Assembly (NCBI GenBank): GCA_903832085.1
Contig: CAIKZZ010000012.1
Span: 1 to 64,000, forward strand
Direction of reading: 5' to 3'
Length of the DNA: 64,000 nucleotides
From: an uncultured Pseudomonadota bacterium
GTDB taxonomy: Bacteria; Pseudomonadota; Gammaproteobacteria; Steroidobacterales; Steroidobacteraceae
Shown here: positions 51,912 through 59,662 of the stretch, one piece after another
How the letters are laid out: every line of letters starts with the position of its first letter
Position numbering within the stretch: the stretch's first letter is position 1
Made by a program: the position numbers and the translations under genes
Notes under the pieces: generated by a model
What the model was told of the DNA's origin: nothing
Databases searched by the model: none
Seen by the model: only the letters and a program-made list of their open reading frames with translations

Positions 51912-52606
51912 TGCAGCAGTTACCGCTAGGTGTGCGGCTGCGAACCGCGTCGAGCTTTGCTAGCTTTAGTTGTGGCGAAAATGCAGCTTTAATTGCAGCA
52001 ATGGAGGCGCGTGCTACGCAGGCGCATCTACCGCCGCTGTGGATTTGGTCAACGCATGGCGCTGGTCGTAGTCACTTGCTGCAAGCAAGTTGTGCGCGCG
52101 CTGCGGAATCGAAGCGGCGCGCTGGCTTTTTACCGCTCGCTGCCGATTGGCCGTTACCCGCGTTGCTTGCGGGCTTCGAATCACTGGACTTAGTCTGTCT
52201 TGATGATATTGATGCCGTTGTTGGGAGCGCCCACTGGCAGCAGTCACTATTTGTTTTTTATAACGAGCTACTCGAGCAGGGCGGCAATCTGATTATCAGT
52301 GCGGATCGTCCGCCGCAGGCGCTCGAATTTAGCCTAAAAGATCTTGGTTCGCGGCTATGTGCTGCGCTTGTTTGGCAAGTGCGACCACTGGCAGAAGCCG
52401 AGCAAGCAACGGCGTTGCAGGCCCGTGCTGCAACATTGGGTATCGAACTGAATGAAGATGTGCTGCAGTATCTGCAGCGGCGATTACCGCGCGACTTAGG
52501 TGCGTTATGCGATGCGCTCGATCAGTTAGATGGCGCTGCATTGGCGCAGCAGCGGCGTCTTACGGTGCCTTTTGTCCGCTCGGTGCTGCAGTTTTCAGGC
52601 GACTAA
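51911..52606 (+). CDS. hda: DnaA regulatory inactivator Hda
   Basis: A 231-residue DnaA-like AAA+ protein. With the DNA-loaded sliding clamp it stimulates ATP hydrolysis by DnaA and prevents re-initiation. A clamp-binding motif starts the protein (QQLPLGVRLR), followed by the P-loop-like STHGAGRSHLLQASC near residue 48, the Walker B region LVCLDDIDAVVG and sensor ISADRPPQALEF. It has no DNA-binding domain IV, as expected. The last 47 bp overlap the 3' end of the convergent DUF2069 gene. Confidence 0.94.
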   Translation: MQQLPLGVRLRTASSFASFSCGENAALIAAMEARATQAHLPPLWIWSTHGAGRSHLLQASCARAAESKRRAGFLPLAADWPLPALLAGFESLDLVCLDDIDAVVGSAHWQQSLFVFYNELLEQGGNLIISADRPPQALEFSLKDLGSRLCAALVWQVRPLAEAEQATALQARAATLGIELNEDVLQYLQRRLPRDLGALCDALDQLDGAALAQQRRLTVPFVRSVLQFSGD

Positions 52607-52916
52607 CACGTAAGCTTGCAACCAAGCTGATTGCCAGTAAGAAACTCACCAGCAGCAATGCTGCAGCAAATGCGCGCGCTCCCGGATTTGCGAGCGCCTC
52701 CATCATGCCGTACGCCAGATACGGCGTTGTCAGCAGTAAAGATAGCATCAGCGCTGAGGCGCGCTTTCTCGATATCCCTAGCAGTAGAGGTAACCAGGAG
52801 AGTAGTGCCCCTAAGGATAAGATGAGCGCAGTAGTATGACTAAAGCGCGTGTAATGCCAGGTAATAAAAATGGCGCACAGTAGTGTTACCAGCGCAATAT
52901 TGATGCGGCGTAGCAC
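52560..52916 (-). CDS. DUF2069 small membrane protein
   Basis: A 118-residue protein with four hydrophobic segments (NIALVTLLCAIFITWHY, LILSLGALLSWLPLLLGI, LMLSLLLTTPYLAYGMMEAL, AAALLLVSFLLAISLVASL). The fit is to DUF2069, an uncharacterised inner-membrane family typically beside wrbA and hda. It starts with GTG at 52916, three bases after the wrbA stop, so both are one transcript. Its 3' end overlaps hda on the other strand. Confidence 0.85.
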   Translation of the reverse strand: MLRRINIALVTLLCAIFITWHYTRFSHTTALILSLGALLSWLPLLLGISRKRASALMLSLLLTTPYLAYGMMEALANPGARAFAAALLLVSFLLAISLVASLRVSRLKTAAPSGQKAP

Positions 52917-52919
52917 AGC

Positions 52920-53516
52920 TTATAGCGTCTGACTGAGGCGCAAGGTCAGTTCAGCCATGCGCTTGCCCAGTGCTTGTGCGATTTCTTTTTCATCCGCATC
53001 AAGCCCTGTTTGATTGGGTGTCGGAATGTGGCCGGCCCCATAAGGTGAGCCGCCGCGCTGGGTGCGTGCGATGGCGTCATTGGTAAATGGTAGTCCCATC
53101 AGCAGCATCCCGTGATGAAGCAGCGGCAGCATCATCGTCAGTAGCGTGGATTCGTGACCGCCATGGGGCGTGCTCGTTGAGGTAAAGACGGCCGCTGGCT
53201 TGCCGACTAGGCTGCCCGATGCCCATAACGCGCTTGTGCCATCCAAGAAGTGTTTCATTGCAGAAGCCATGTTGCCGAAGCGCGTCGGACTTCCTAAGAC
53301 CAAGCCATCGCAGGCAGCGAGTTCCGCATAGCTTGCGTAGGGCGCGCCCGTCGTTGGTACAGCGGATTGCGCGTGGTCGATTGCTGTCGTGACCGGCGCC
53401 ACCGTGCGTAGCATAGCCGTAACACCTGGCACTGATTCAACGCCGCGGCAGATGTGCCTGGCGAGCTCGGCTGTGCCGCCATTTTTTGAGTAGTAAAGTA
53501 CGAGTATTTGCGGCAT
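52920..53516 (-). CDS. wrbA: NAD(P)H:quinone oxidoreductase, WrbA family
   Basis: A 198-residue flavodoxin-like FMN protein that reduces quinones by two electrons. It starts with ILVLYYSKNGGTAELARHI (phosphate loop) and has DGLVLGSPTRFGNMASAMKHFLD and the family segment FTSTSTPHGGHESTLLTMM, PYGAGHI. Length fits WrbA (about 198). It is co-directional with and upstream of DUF2069. Confidence 0.94.
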   Translation of the reverse strand: MPQILVLYYSKNGGTAELARHICRGVESVPGVTAMLRTVAPVTTAIDHAQSAVPTTGAPYASYAELAACDGLVLGSPTRFGNMASAMKHFLDGTSALWASGSLVGKPAAVFTSTSTPHGGHESTLLTMMLPLLHHGMLLMGLPFTNDAIARTQRGGSPYGAGHIPTPNQTGLDADEKEIAQALGKRMAELTLRLSQTL

Positions 53517-53590
53517 GACGAGTCCATATACTGGGGTTAATGTGGGGTGCAGCGACCGATGGGGCGTGTACCTGCGGCATTATTTTATTT

Positions 53591-54241
53591 TCAGCTGCGC
53601 CAGCGTGCCATTAGACGCGACAGAACAAGATCCGGATATTCCCGCCGGCCGGGACTGCCATTGTACAGAGCGAGGGCGCGACGGTAGTCGTTGTGTTCAC
53701 GGCGCATATAAAAAGCCAGAATCTCACAGCCAAGCCGCACATTAAAATCAACCGTACCAAACAGTTTGTTTTTTACGCCCAACAGGTTCGGCCAAAAAGG
53801 CATGATTTGCATAAGTCCTACCGCGCCGGCAGATGACACCGCGTAACGATTAAAATTGCTTTCGACATCGATGACTGCAAGAACGAGCTCTGGCGTAAGC
53901 AATAGATCGAAGTTTTGTTTTTTGCGGTAACGGCCCGCCACAGAGTTTGATGTGCAATACACCTGCCGTAAGATTTCGTGGCGTAGATCAGGGTCAGGGA
54001 CTACCTTTTTAAGGCGCGGTTCCTGCAGCTTTAGAAAGACTTCCTCATCAAAACGCTCGCCGTGACTGGTGCACGCCGCTTCGGTAATCGCTGTTTGAAT
54101 GATTTCTTTCAGTTCGGGGTCCAGCTGGTTGGCAGCTTGAGCATCGGTGCAAAAGAGCGACTGCAGTAAGAATCCGCTGAGAGCGATGGTGGCGAATCCA
54201 CAAAACGAGTAGCGGGGTGACAAAAACCAACACGGACGCAT
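53591..54241 (-). CDS. Lytic transglycosylase (SLT family)
   Basis: A 216-residue exported muramidase-type enzyme with a signal sequence (FATIALSGFLLQSLFCTDAQA). The SLT catalytic domain has the general-acid Glu in LVLAVIDVESNFNRYAVSS near residue 126, then GAVGLMQIMPFWPNLLGV and ALALYNGSPGR. It cleaves peptidoglycan to 1,6-anhydro-muropeptides in the periplasm. It lies 6 bp after proS on the same strand, a linkage known in related genomes, and is likely co-transcribed with it. Confidence 0.88.
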   Translation of the reverse strand: MRPCWFLSPRYSFCGFATIALSGFLLQSLFCTDAQAANQLDPELKEIIQTAITEAACTSHGERFDEEVFLKLQEPRLKKVVPDPDLRHEILRQVYCTSNSVAGRYRKKQNFDLLLTPELVLAVIDVESNFNRYAVSSAGAVGLMQIMPFWPNLLGVKNKLFGTVDFNVRLGCEILAFYMRREHNDYRRALALYNGSPGRREYPDLVLSRLMARWRS

Positions 54242-54247
54242 GGCAGG

Positions 54248-55960
54248 TTACTGGTGACTCTGGCGGGATTTGAGGAATGTGACCACGTCGGCATGGGGAA
54301 GTTCCTCATTCTCGGCCGCGCGACGGTGGCGGTATTCCAGAGTGCCGCTGTCGAGTCCGCGTTCGCCAACCACGAGTCGGTGCGGAATGCCGAATAGTTC
54401 AGCGTCTGCGAACTTAACGCCAGGGCGAGCGTCGCGATCATCGAACAGCACATCGAAACCCGCCGCCGTAAGTTGCGCATACAACGCTTCACTCGCGGCG
54501 CGGACTCTGTCTGATTTTTGTAAATTCATGGGTATCAGAACGACATCAAAGGGTGCTAATGGCTCAGGCCAAATAATGCCTTTCTCATCATGGTTTTGTT
54601 CGATCGCAGCCGCTACAACGCGAGTCACGCCGATGCCATAGCAGCCCATCAGCATGGTTGTTGCTTTGCCTTGCTCATCGAGCACAGTGGCGCCGAGCGC
54701 TTCGCTGTACTTGCGGCCCAGTTGGAAGATATGACCGACTTCAATACCGCGAGCAATAGAAAGTATGCCTTTGCCTGACGGGCTTGGGTCGCCGGCGACG
54801 ACATTGCGCAGATCCGAGCCGGAAGGCTCCGGCAAATCACGCCCCCAATTAACGCCAGTTAAATGCGCATCGCGGCGGTTCGCGCCACAGATAAAATCAG
54901 CGAGGTGCAAGGCGGCATGATCGACATGGATGCGGCAGTTAAGACCTACCGGTCCCAGAAAGCCAATTTCTGCGCCGAGTTCGGCGGCAATCCGTGCAGG
55001 GTCTGCCATTTTAAGCGGGCTTGCGACATCCGGTAGGTTTTGGGCTTTGATGGCATTGAGTTCGTGATCGCCACGAATGACTAGGGCCACTAAATCGCCC
55101 TGTGCGCCGTCGACGATGAGTGTTTTGATGCACTGATCGGCCGGCACCGAGAGCAGTTTTGCTAACTCTGCAATTGTTTTGACGTGTGGCGTGGCAACTT
55201 GGGTTAACGCAGCTTTCGGCGCGCTGCGCGGACTGGTGGGGGCTATTGCCTCTGCTTTTTCGAGGTTCGCCGCATAGTCGTCGCCATCTGAGAAGGCGAT
55301 TGCATCTTCACCTGAATCGGCAAGCACGTGAAATTCCTGCGAGCCGGTGCCCCCGATCGCGCCTGGGTCTGCGAGCACGGCCCGAAACTTAAGGCCCATG
55401 CGACTAAAAATACGCGTGTAGGCCTCATGCATGAGGCGATAGCCTTCGACAAGTGAGCCTTCATCGGCATGAAAGCTGTACGCATCTTTCATGATGAATT
55501 CGCGTGCGCGCATGACGCCAAAGCGTGGACGAATTTCATCGCGGAACTTCAGTTGAATCTGATAAAAATTGACGGGCAGTTGTCGATAGCTTTTGAGCTC
55601 GCGTCGAGCAATGTCCGTAATGACTTCTTCGTGCGTCGGTCCGTAGACGAACTGACGCTCGTGGCGATCACTTAAGCGCAGTAGTTCAGGCCCAAATTGG
55701 TCCCATCGTCCGGATTCTTGCCACAGTTCCGCAGGCTGGATGGTGGGCATTAGCAGTTCGAGTGCACCCGCTCGGTTCATCTCCTCACGGATGATTGCTT
55801 CGGCTTTCCGCAGCACGCGCAGGCCCATCGGGAGCCAGGTGTACAGTCCGGCCGCCAGTCGGCGAATGAGACCTGCCCGCAGCATCAATTGATGGCTGAC
55901 GACCTCGGCTTCAGCAGGCACTTCTTTCATATTCTGGAGCGGATAAGCAGACAAACGCAT
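54248..55960 (-). CDS. proS: Prolyl-tRNA synthetase
   Basis: A 570-residue class II synthetase of the bacterial type with an editing insertion. Motif 1 is in [27 protein letters not shown], motif 2 in [27 protein letters not shown], and motif 3 in [25 protein letters not shown] near residue 440. The INS editing domain (residues 225-390, [16 protein letters not shown]) hydrolyses Ala-tRNA-Pro. The ATG at 55960 ([15 protein letters not shown]) is chosen over a TTG 9 bp upstream. It is divergent from pssA. Confidence 0.97.
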   Translation of the reverse strand: MRLSAYPLQNMKEVPAEAEVVSHQLMLRAGLIRRLAAGLYTWLPMGLRVLRKAEAIIREEMNRAGALELLMPTIQPAELWQESGRWDQFGPELLRLSDRHERQFVYGPTHEEVITDIARRELKSYRQLPVNFYQIQLKFRDEIRPRFGVMRAREFIMKDAYSFHADEGSLVEGYRLMHEAYTRIFSRMGLKFRAVLADPGAIGGTGSQEFHVLADSGEDAIAFSDGDDYAANLEKAEAIAPTSPRSAPKAALTQVATPHVKTIAELAKLLSVPADQCIKTLIVDGAQGDLVALVIRGDHELNAIKAQNLPDVASPLKMADPARIAAELGAEIGFLGPVGLNCRIHVDHAALHLADFICGANRRDAHLTGVNWGRDLPEPSGSDLRNVVAGDPSPSGKGILSIARGIEVGHIFQLGRKYSEALGATVLDEQGKATTMLMGCYGIGVTRVVAAAIEQNHDEKGIIWPEPLAPFDVVLIPMNLQKSDRVRAASEALYAQLTAAGFDVLFDDRDARPGVKFADAELFGIPHRLVVGERGLDSGTLEYRHRRAAENEELPHADVVTFLKSRQSHQ

Positions 55961-56084
55961 GCAGTTCAAGCCTTTTCAAGTGACCGGTCAGCGCGTGAGC
56001 GCCCAAGATGACATCTTAACAGGAGGCGCGGTAGCGGCAGCTACGGTTGTGACAGACACGCTTCTGGCCCTATCATCACCCTCA

Positions 56085-56894
56085 ATGGACGAACAACATA
56101 CCGACTCACACCCCGCTGTGGCCTTACGTCAGAAGCGCCGCGGAGTGTATCTGCTGCCCAATTTATTAACGACCGGTACGCTATTTTCCGGTTTTTACGG
56201 GATTGTGGCTGCTATTGATGGCAACTTTGATCACGCTGCCATTGCGATTTTTGCGGCCACCATCTTTGATGGCTTAGATGGGCGTGTCGCCCGTTGGACG
56301 CATACCGAGACGTTGTTTGGTAAGGAATATGACAGTTTGTCGGATATGGTGGCTTTTGGCGTGGCGCCGGCCATTGTGGTGTACCAATGGGGCGTTGCTC
56401 GGCTCGCCGAGTACAACGCGCTCTGGGGTCGAATTGGCTGGCTCGTCACCTTTTTCTATGCAGTGACTGCGGGTCTTCGGCTTGCGCGGTTTAATGCCCG
56501 TACGGCTTCTGTCGATAAGCGGTTTTTTGAAGGCCTGCCATCACCAGCCGCTGCTGCAGTGACGGCCGCTTTTATATGGTGCGCCCATAAGTACAGTTTT
56601 GGTGGCTTGAATGGCCTGATCCTAGCCTTCGTGGTCACGGGTGTTGCGGGCATGCTCATGGTCAGTCGTTTTTACTACTCGAGTTTTAAAGGCGTGCAGA
56701 TGACCGGCCGGGTGCGCTTTACGTCGGTGGTGTTGATTCCGCTGACGTTTGTGGTCATATCCATGGAGCCGCCCGTGGTGTTACTCGCTATTTTTGCGAC
56801 GTTTGCATTGTCTGCGCCGACGGTTTGGTTATGGCGCCGTCTGCGGCCGCGCGCTTGGGCGGGCGGCGCTCGTTCAGACATTGAGCGGCACTAA
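56085..56894 (+). CDS. pssA: CDP-diacylglycerol-serine O-phosphatidyltransferase
   Basis: A 269-residue membrane enzyme of the CDP-alcohol phosphatidyltransferase family that makes phosphatidylserine. The signature is complete: DGLDGRVARWTHTETLFGKE with YDSLSD following. RRGVYLLPNLLTTGTLFSGFY at the N-terminus and LRLARFNARTASVDKRFFEG are typical of the Gram-positive/type II PssA family rather than the soluble E. coli type. I chose the ATG at 56085 (MDEQHTDSHP). The TAA overlaps the ATG of the UDG gene by one base (TAATG). Confidence 0.93.
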   Translation: MDEQHTDSHPAVALRQKRRGVYLLPNLLTTGTLFSGFYGIVAAIDGNFDHAAIAIFAATIFDGLDGRVARWTHTETLFGKEYDSLSDMVAFGVAPAIVVYQWGVARLAEYNALWGRIGWLVTFFYAVTAGLRLARFNARTASVDKRFFEGLPSPAAAAVTAAFIWCAHKYSFGGLNGLILAFVVTGVAGMLMVSRFYYSSFKGVQMTGRVRFTSVVLIPLTFVVISMEPPVVLLAIFATFALSAPTVWLWRRLRPRAWAGGARSDIERH

Positions 56895-57589
56895 TGGATA
56901 AGCGGCGTGCGAGCGTCTTAAGCACGCTTGGAGTTGAGCGCTACAGTGCGCGAGCGAAACGAAGCGACGCGTGCGACGAGCGCGGCTCGCTCGCCCACCT
57001 AGGCGCCACGGATGAAACCATTGCAGCCTTTGGTTGGGATGAACTTGCTACCACGGTGGCGGCTTGTACGCGTTGTGCGTTGTCAGCTACCCGTACCAAT
57101 ACCGTGTTTGGAGTGGGTGATCAGCGCGCTCGTTGGTTTGTGGTGGGTGAGGCGCCGGGTGCCGATGAGGATGCGAAGGGTGAGCCCTTTGTAGGCCGCG
57201 GTGGGCAGCTGCTCACCTCCGTACTCCGGGCTGCTGGACTTAGCCGCGAGCAGGTATTTATTGCGAATGTCCTCAAATGTCGGCCGCCAGAGAACCGTAA
57301 CCCCACGCCGGACGAAGTACGCTGCTGCAAGCCATACCTTGAGCGTCAAATTGCGCTCGTTAAACCGAGCTTAATTTTTTGTGTTGGGCAGATTGCGGCA
57401 CAAAGTCTGCTTGGTGTCGATACGCCAATCAGTAAGCTGCGCGGCGCGGTTCACGAGTACGGCCCGGATAAAATCCCGACAGTCATTACCTATCATCCGG
57501 CCTATTTATTGCGCTCGCCGCGTAACAAACAAAAAACGTGGGATGACCTGCGTTTCGCCATGGGGGTTGCCGGTGGCGTTGGCGCGTGA
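56894..57589 (+). CDS. Family 4 uracil-DNA glycosylase
   Basis: A 231-residue thermostable-type UDG with a [4Fe-4S] cluster. VAACTRCALSATRTNTVFG gives the first cysteine pair, GEAPGADEDAKGEPFVGRGGQ is the active-site motif A region, ANVLKCRPPENRNPTPDEVRCC adds further cysteines, and TYHPAYLLRSP is motif B. It excises uracil from DNA. The first 45 residues are a variable, charged extension. It begins in the pssA stop and its end overlaps rimI by 17 bp. Confidence 0.92.
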   Translation: MDKRRASVLSTLGVERYSARAKRSDACDERGSLAHLGATDETIAAFGWDELATTVAACTRCALSATRTNTVFGVGDQRARWFVVGEAPGADEDAKGEPFVGRGGQLLTSVLRAAGLSREQVFIANVLKCRPPENRNPTPDEVRCCKPYLERQIALVKPSLIFCVGQIAAQSLLGVDTPISKLRGAVHEYGPDKIPTVITYHPAYLLRSPRNKQKTWDDLRFAMGVAGGVGA

Positions 57590-58097
57590 ACGGCATGTCG
57601 GTTTGGTGGTGACGCATCGGCCCATGTTGGAGTCTGATCTCGGGGCTGTCGCCGCGATTGAGACCTCCGCCTACCTGTTTCCGTGGAGTATCGGCATCTT
57701 TGGCGACTGCCTGCGCGTGGGCTACGTCTGCCGGATGGTTGAGTGTGGCGGGGAGCTTGCTGGCTACGGCATCATGTCCATGGGTGCTGGTGAAGCGCAT
57801 ATTCTCAATGTGTGTGTGCGGGCAGACTTTCGAGGGATGGGGATTGCTCGGCGTTTGATGCTTTGGTTGCTGGGTCATGCGCGTAGCGCCGGTCAGAGTT
57901 GGCTATTTCTGGAAGTGCGGCCAACCAATCTGCCGGCTATTTTGCTGTATGAGTCCCTAGGCTTCGTGAGAGTCGGTCTACGGCATGCCTATTATCAGGC
58001 CGTCGGCGGTCGTGAGGATGCGGCGGTCTATCGGCTGGACCTGATTGGCTGGGAGGATCGGCAGCAGGCACTGATCGACGGGCGGGCAGAGCTGTAA
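57573..58097 (+). CDS. rimI: Ribosomal-protein-alanine N-acetyltransferase RimI
   Basis: A 174-residue GNAT acetyltransferase. LNVCVRADFRGMGIARRLMLWLL is the acetyl-CoA binding motif A, and LEVRPTNLPAILLYESLGFVRVGLRHAYY is the RimI signature near the C-terminus. RimI acetylates the N-terminus of ribosomal protein S18 in E. coli. No ATG fits; a GTG at 57573 with a GGGG ribosome-binding site 8 bp upstream, inside the end of the UDG gene, gives a normal length. A C-terminal tail (GWEDRQQALIDGRAEL) extends slightly beyond the family. It is the last gene before the foreign AbiE cassette. Confidence 0.9.
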   Translation: MALARERHVGLVVTHRPMLESDLGAVAAIETSAYLFPWSIGIFGDCLRVGYVCRMVECGGELAGYGIMSMGAGEAHILNVCVRADFRGMGIARRLMLWLLGHARSAGQSWLFLEVRPTNLPAILLYESLGFVRVGLRHAYYQAVGGREDAAVYRLDLIGWEDRQQALIDGRAEL

Positions 58098-58490
58098 CTG
58101 GCTACCATTGCGGGCCGTCAGCGGCTGAATCTGTTGCACCCCATGACCGAGTCCGAGTTTTCTCCTGAAATTTTGCGACGTCGAACGTTTGCAATGAGTT
58201 CGCACCCCTAGCGTCGTGTCCAAGTCAGGTCGGGACAGCGCGGGACGCGATCGTCTGGAGACGGTGCTGTCGCCAAAGCGCGGGCGGGAGTGTTGGATGA
58301 CCGTCGGGGCCAGGCGGACAGTTCCTGGGTTTTCGCTTGGTCTCGTTCGGCGTACCGATGCTCTTAAAGAGCGTAAGTGGCAAGCCGGAAATTGCCTAAA
58401 TCCATCCAGATCGTATTCTGAAACTGTTCCTTTTTGTACGGTTGTGCATATGATTTGGCATTTTTGATCCCCAAAACATATGCTAAACCG
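58098..58490. other. Intergenic entry into the AbiE cassette
   Basis: No gene is visible in this stretch between rimI and the abiEi promoter. The first 100 bp have host-like composition. From about 58216 the sequence becomes GC-rich, then turns AT-rich close to the promoter, where an inverted repeat sits. The left boundary of the insertion probably lies in this stretch, but I could not find a matching repeat at the right end near 59620. Confidence 0.4.
58446..58483. repeat. Upstream inverted repeat of the abiE promoter
   Basis: Arms gcatatgatttgg (58446-58458) and ccaaaacatatgc (58471-58483) are inverted copies with 12 of 13 bases matching and a 12-bp spacer. The repeat ends 7 bp before the -35 box. 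AbiEi antitoxins are known to repress their own promoter by binding two inverted repeats, and this is a good candidate for one of them. Confidence 0.6.
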
Positions 58491-58509
58491 TTGTCAAAGT
58501 GTTCGGTTT
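58485..58509. promoter_or_regulatory. Second inverted repeat over the -35 box
   Basis: AAACCG (58485-58490) and CGGTTT (58504-58509) form a 6-bp inverted repeat with a 13-bp spacer that contains the TTGTCA -35 box. A protein bound here would block RNA polymerase. It could be the second AbiEi operator, although its sequence differs from the upstream repeat. Confidence 0.45.
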
Positions 58510-58519
58510 CGTGTACGAT
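58491..58519 (+). promoter_or_regulatory. abiEi promoter, apparently leaderless
   Basis: TTGTCA (58491-58496) and TACGAT (58514-58519) are spaced by exactly 17 bp. The -10 box ends 6 bp before the ATG at 58526, so transcription would begin at or next to the start codon. A GGGG just before the ATG would then be mostly outside the mRNA. Confidence 0.6.
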
Positions 58520-58525
58520 CTGGGG

Positions 58526-59344
58526 ATGGGTACGCTTGAGCAATTCGTCGATGACCGCCTCATCCAAGGCAGAGCGACCTTCTCGCGAGAGGAGGCCGAA
58601 GCGACGCTACACCTCACGCAAGACGCCCTGACGGCTGCGCTTGTCCGGCTTGCCAGCCGCAAACGCCTCGCCAGTCCCCGCAAGGGCTTCTTCCTCATCC
58701 TGCGTCCAGAGGATCAGACCACGAGTGCGCCCGATCCCGCCCAATGGATTGATCCGCTCATGCAGGCGCTCCAGCTCGACTACCGGGTCTCGCTGCTGCG
58801 CGCCGCCGCGTTTCATGGCGCATCCCATCAAGCGGCCATGGTGTTCCAGGTCATCGTGCCCCGCCAGTTGCGCGGCATCGAACTCGGACGCCACCGCGTC
58901 GAGTTTCTCTACCAGGCGCCTGCCAGCTTCGCCAAAGCAAACCAGGCGGAAGCGCTTGACCGGATCAAGACAAATGCCGGTGACGCTCGCGTCGCCGGTG
59001 TCGAGCTGACGCTGCTGGATTGCGTCCGCTACTTTCACAAGGCAGGCGGCATCAACACGGTGGCTCAGGTCGCCAAGGATATCGGCGGCAAGGCAGAGCC
59101 ACGGAGGCTCGCGAAGCTTGCCGCCACATACGAAACATCCTGCGCGCGTCGCCTCGGCTACCTGCTGGAGCGTGTGGGGCGCGTCCGGCAGGCCAAAGGC
59201 CTTGAGCCATTCGCTCACAAAGCCAAGACCTTTGTGCCGCTCGACCCATCGGTCAAGACAGTCAGCAACGTTTTGTCGACGCTCGTCGAGAAGAACGCGC
59301 GTTGGAAGCTTCTCATCAATGAACACGTGGAGGTGGACTTTTGA
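58526..59344 (+). CDS. AbiEi-family antitoxin / transcriptional repressor
   Basis: A 272-residue antitoxin of the AbiE abortive-infection/type IV toxin-antitoxin family. The N-terminal part (MGTLEQFVDDRLIQGRATFS, LTAALVRLASRKRLASPRKG) is the winged-helix DNA-binding domain that represses the operon. The rest (ALQLDYRVSLLRAAAFHGAS, VELTLLDCVRYFHKAGGINT, and GYLLERVG) is the antitoxin domain. The ATG at 58526 fits the family; upstream ATG/GTG candidates lie within the promoter. The frame appears intact. The toxin gene behind it, overlapping by 4 bp, is internally deleted, so this antitoxin is an orphan. Composition is GC-richer than its neighbours. Confidence 0.9.
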   Translation: MGTLEQFVDDRLIQGRATFSREEAEATLHLTQDALTAALVRLASRKRLASPRKGFFLILRPEDQTTSAPDPAQWIDPLMQALQLDYRVSLLRAAAFHGASHQAAMVFQVIVPRQLRGIELGRHRVEFLYQAPASFAKANQAEALDRIKTNAGDARVAGVELTLLDCVRYFHKAGGINTVAQVAKDIGGKAEPRRLAKLAATYETSCARRLGYLLERVGRVRQAKGLEPFAHKAKTFVPLDPSVKTVSNVLSTLVEKNARWKLLINEHVEVDF

Positions 59345-59547
59345 TCCCGCTTGCCTACATCCAAGCGTGGAGTCAGCACGCTCCCTGGCCGAACCTACGA
59401 CAGGTGGAGCAGGACTTCATCATTTCTGGGGCGCTTTGCGACCTCTTCGCGTCGCCTGCGCTGATCAAGGGCGATCCTTGGAAGCTAACCGACCAGGCGA
59501 TCGAGGAGCTGCGCGCCGGGAAGTATCCGACACCTCTCACAACATAG
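59341..59547 (+). pseudogene. Internally deleted AbiEii nucleotidyltransferase toxin
   Basis: The first 41 residues (MIPLAYIQAWSQHAPWPNLR, ALCDLFASPAL) match the start of AbiEii toxins as I know them. The next 27 (KGDPWKLTDQAIEELRAGKY) look like the C-terminal end of the same family. About 220-250 residues, including the GS-x-D nucleotidyltransferase site and the rest of the catalytic core, are missing between residues 41 and 42, and the frame is kept. The remaining 68-residue product cannot be a toxin. The GTP-dependent toxin activity of AbiEii is therefore lost. It starts inside the abiEi stop. Confidence 0.65.
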
Positions 59548-59549
59548 AG

Positions 59550-59586
59550 TGGCATCCCTGCCGGACGCTGTCCGGCAGGGATGCCA
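59550..59586 (+). terminator. Long perfect hairpin after the abiE cassette
   Basis: Arms tggcatccctgccgga (59550-59565) and tccggcagggatgcca (59571-59586) are perfectly complementary: a 16-bp stem with a 5-nt loop (cgctg). It begins two bases after the toxin-remnant stop. No T-run follows, so it may be a weak terminator, a transcript-protecting hairpin or the end of the mobile cassette. Confidence 0.6.
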
Positions 59587-59662
59587 AGACTTGGATGCAC
59601 GACGCTATGACCCACCTCGCGGAATGAGTACATGGGTGAGTACGTAGACCTAGGAACAGAAG

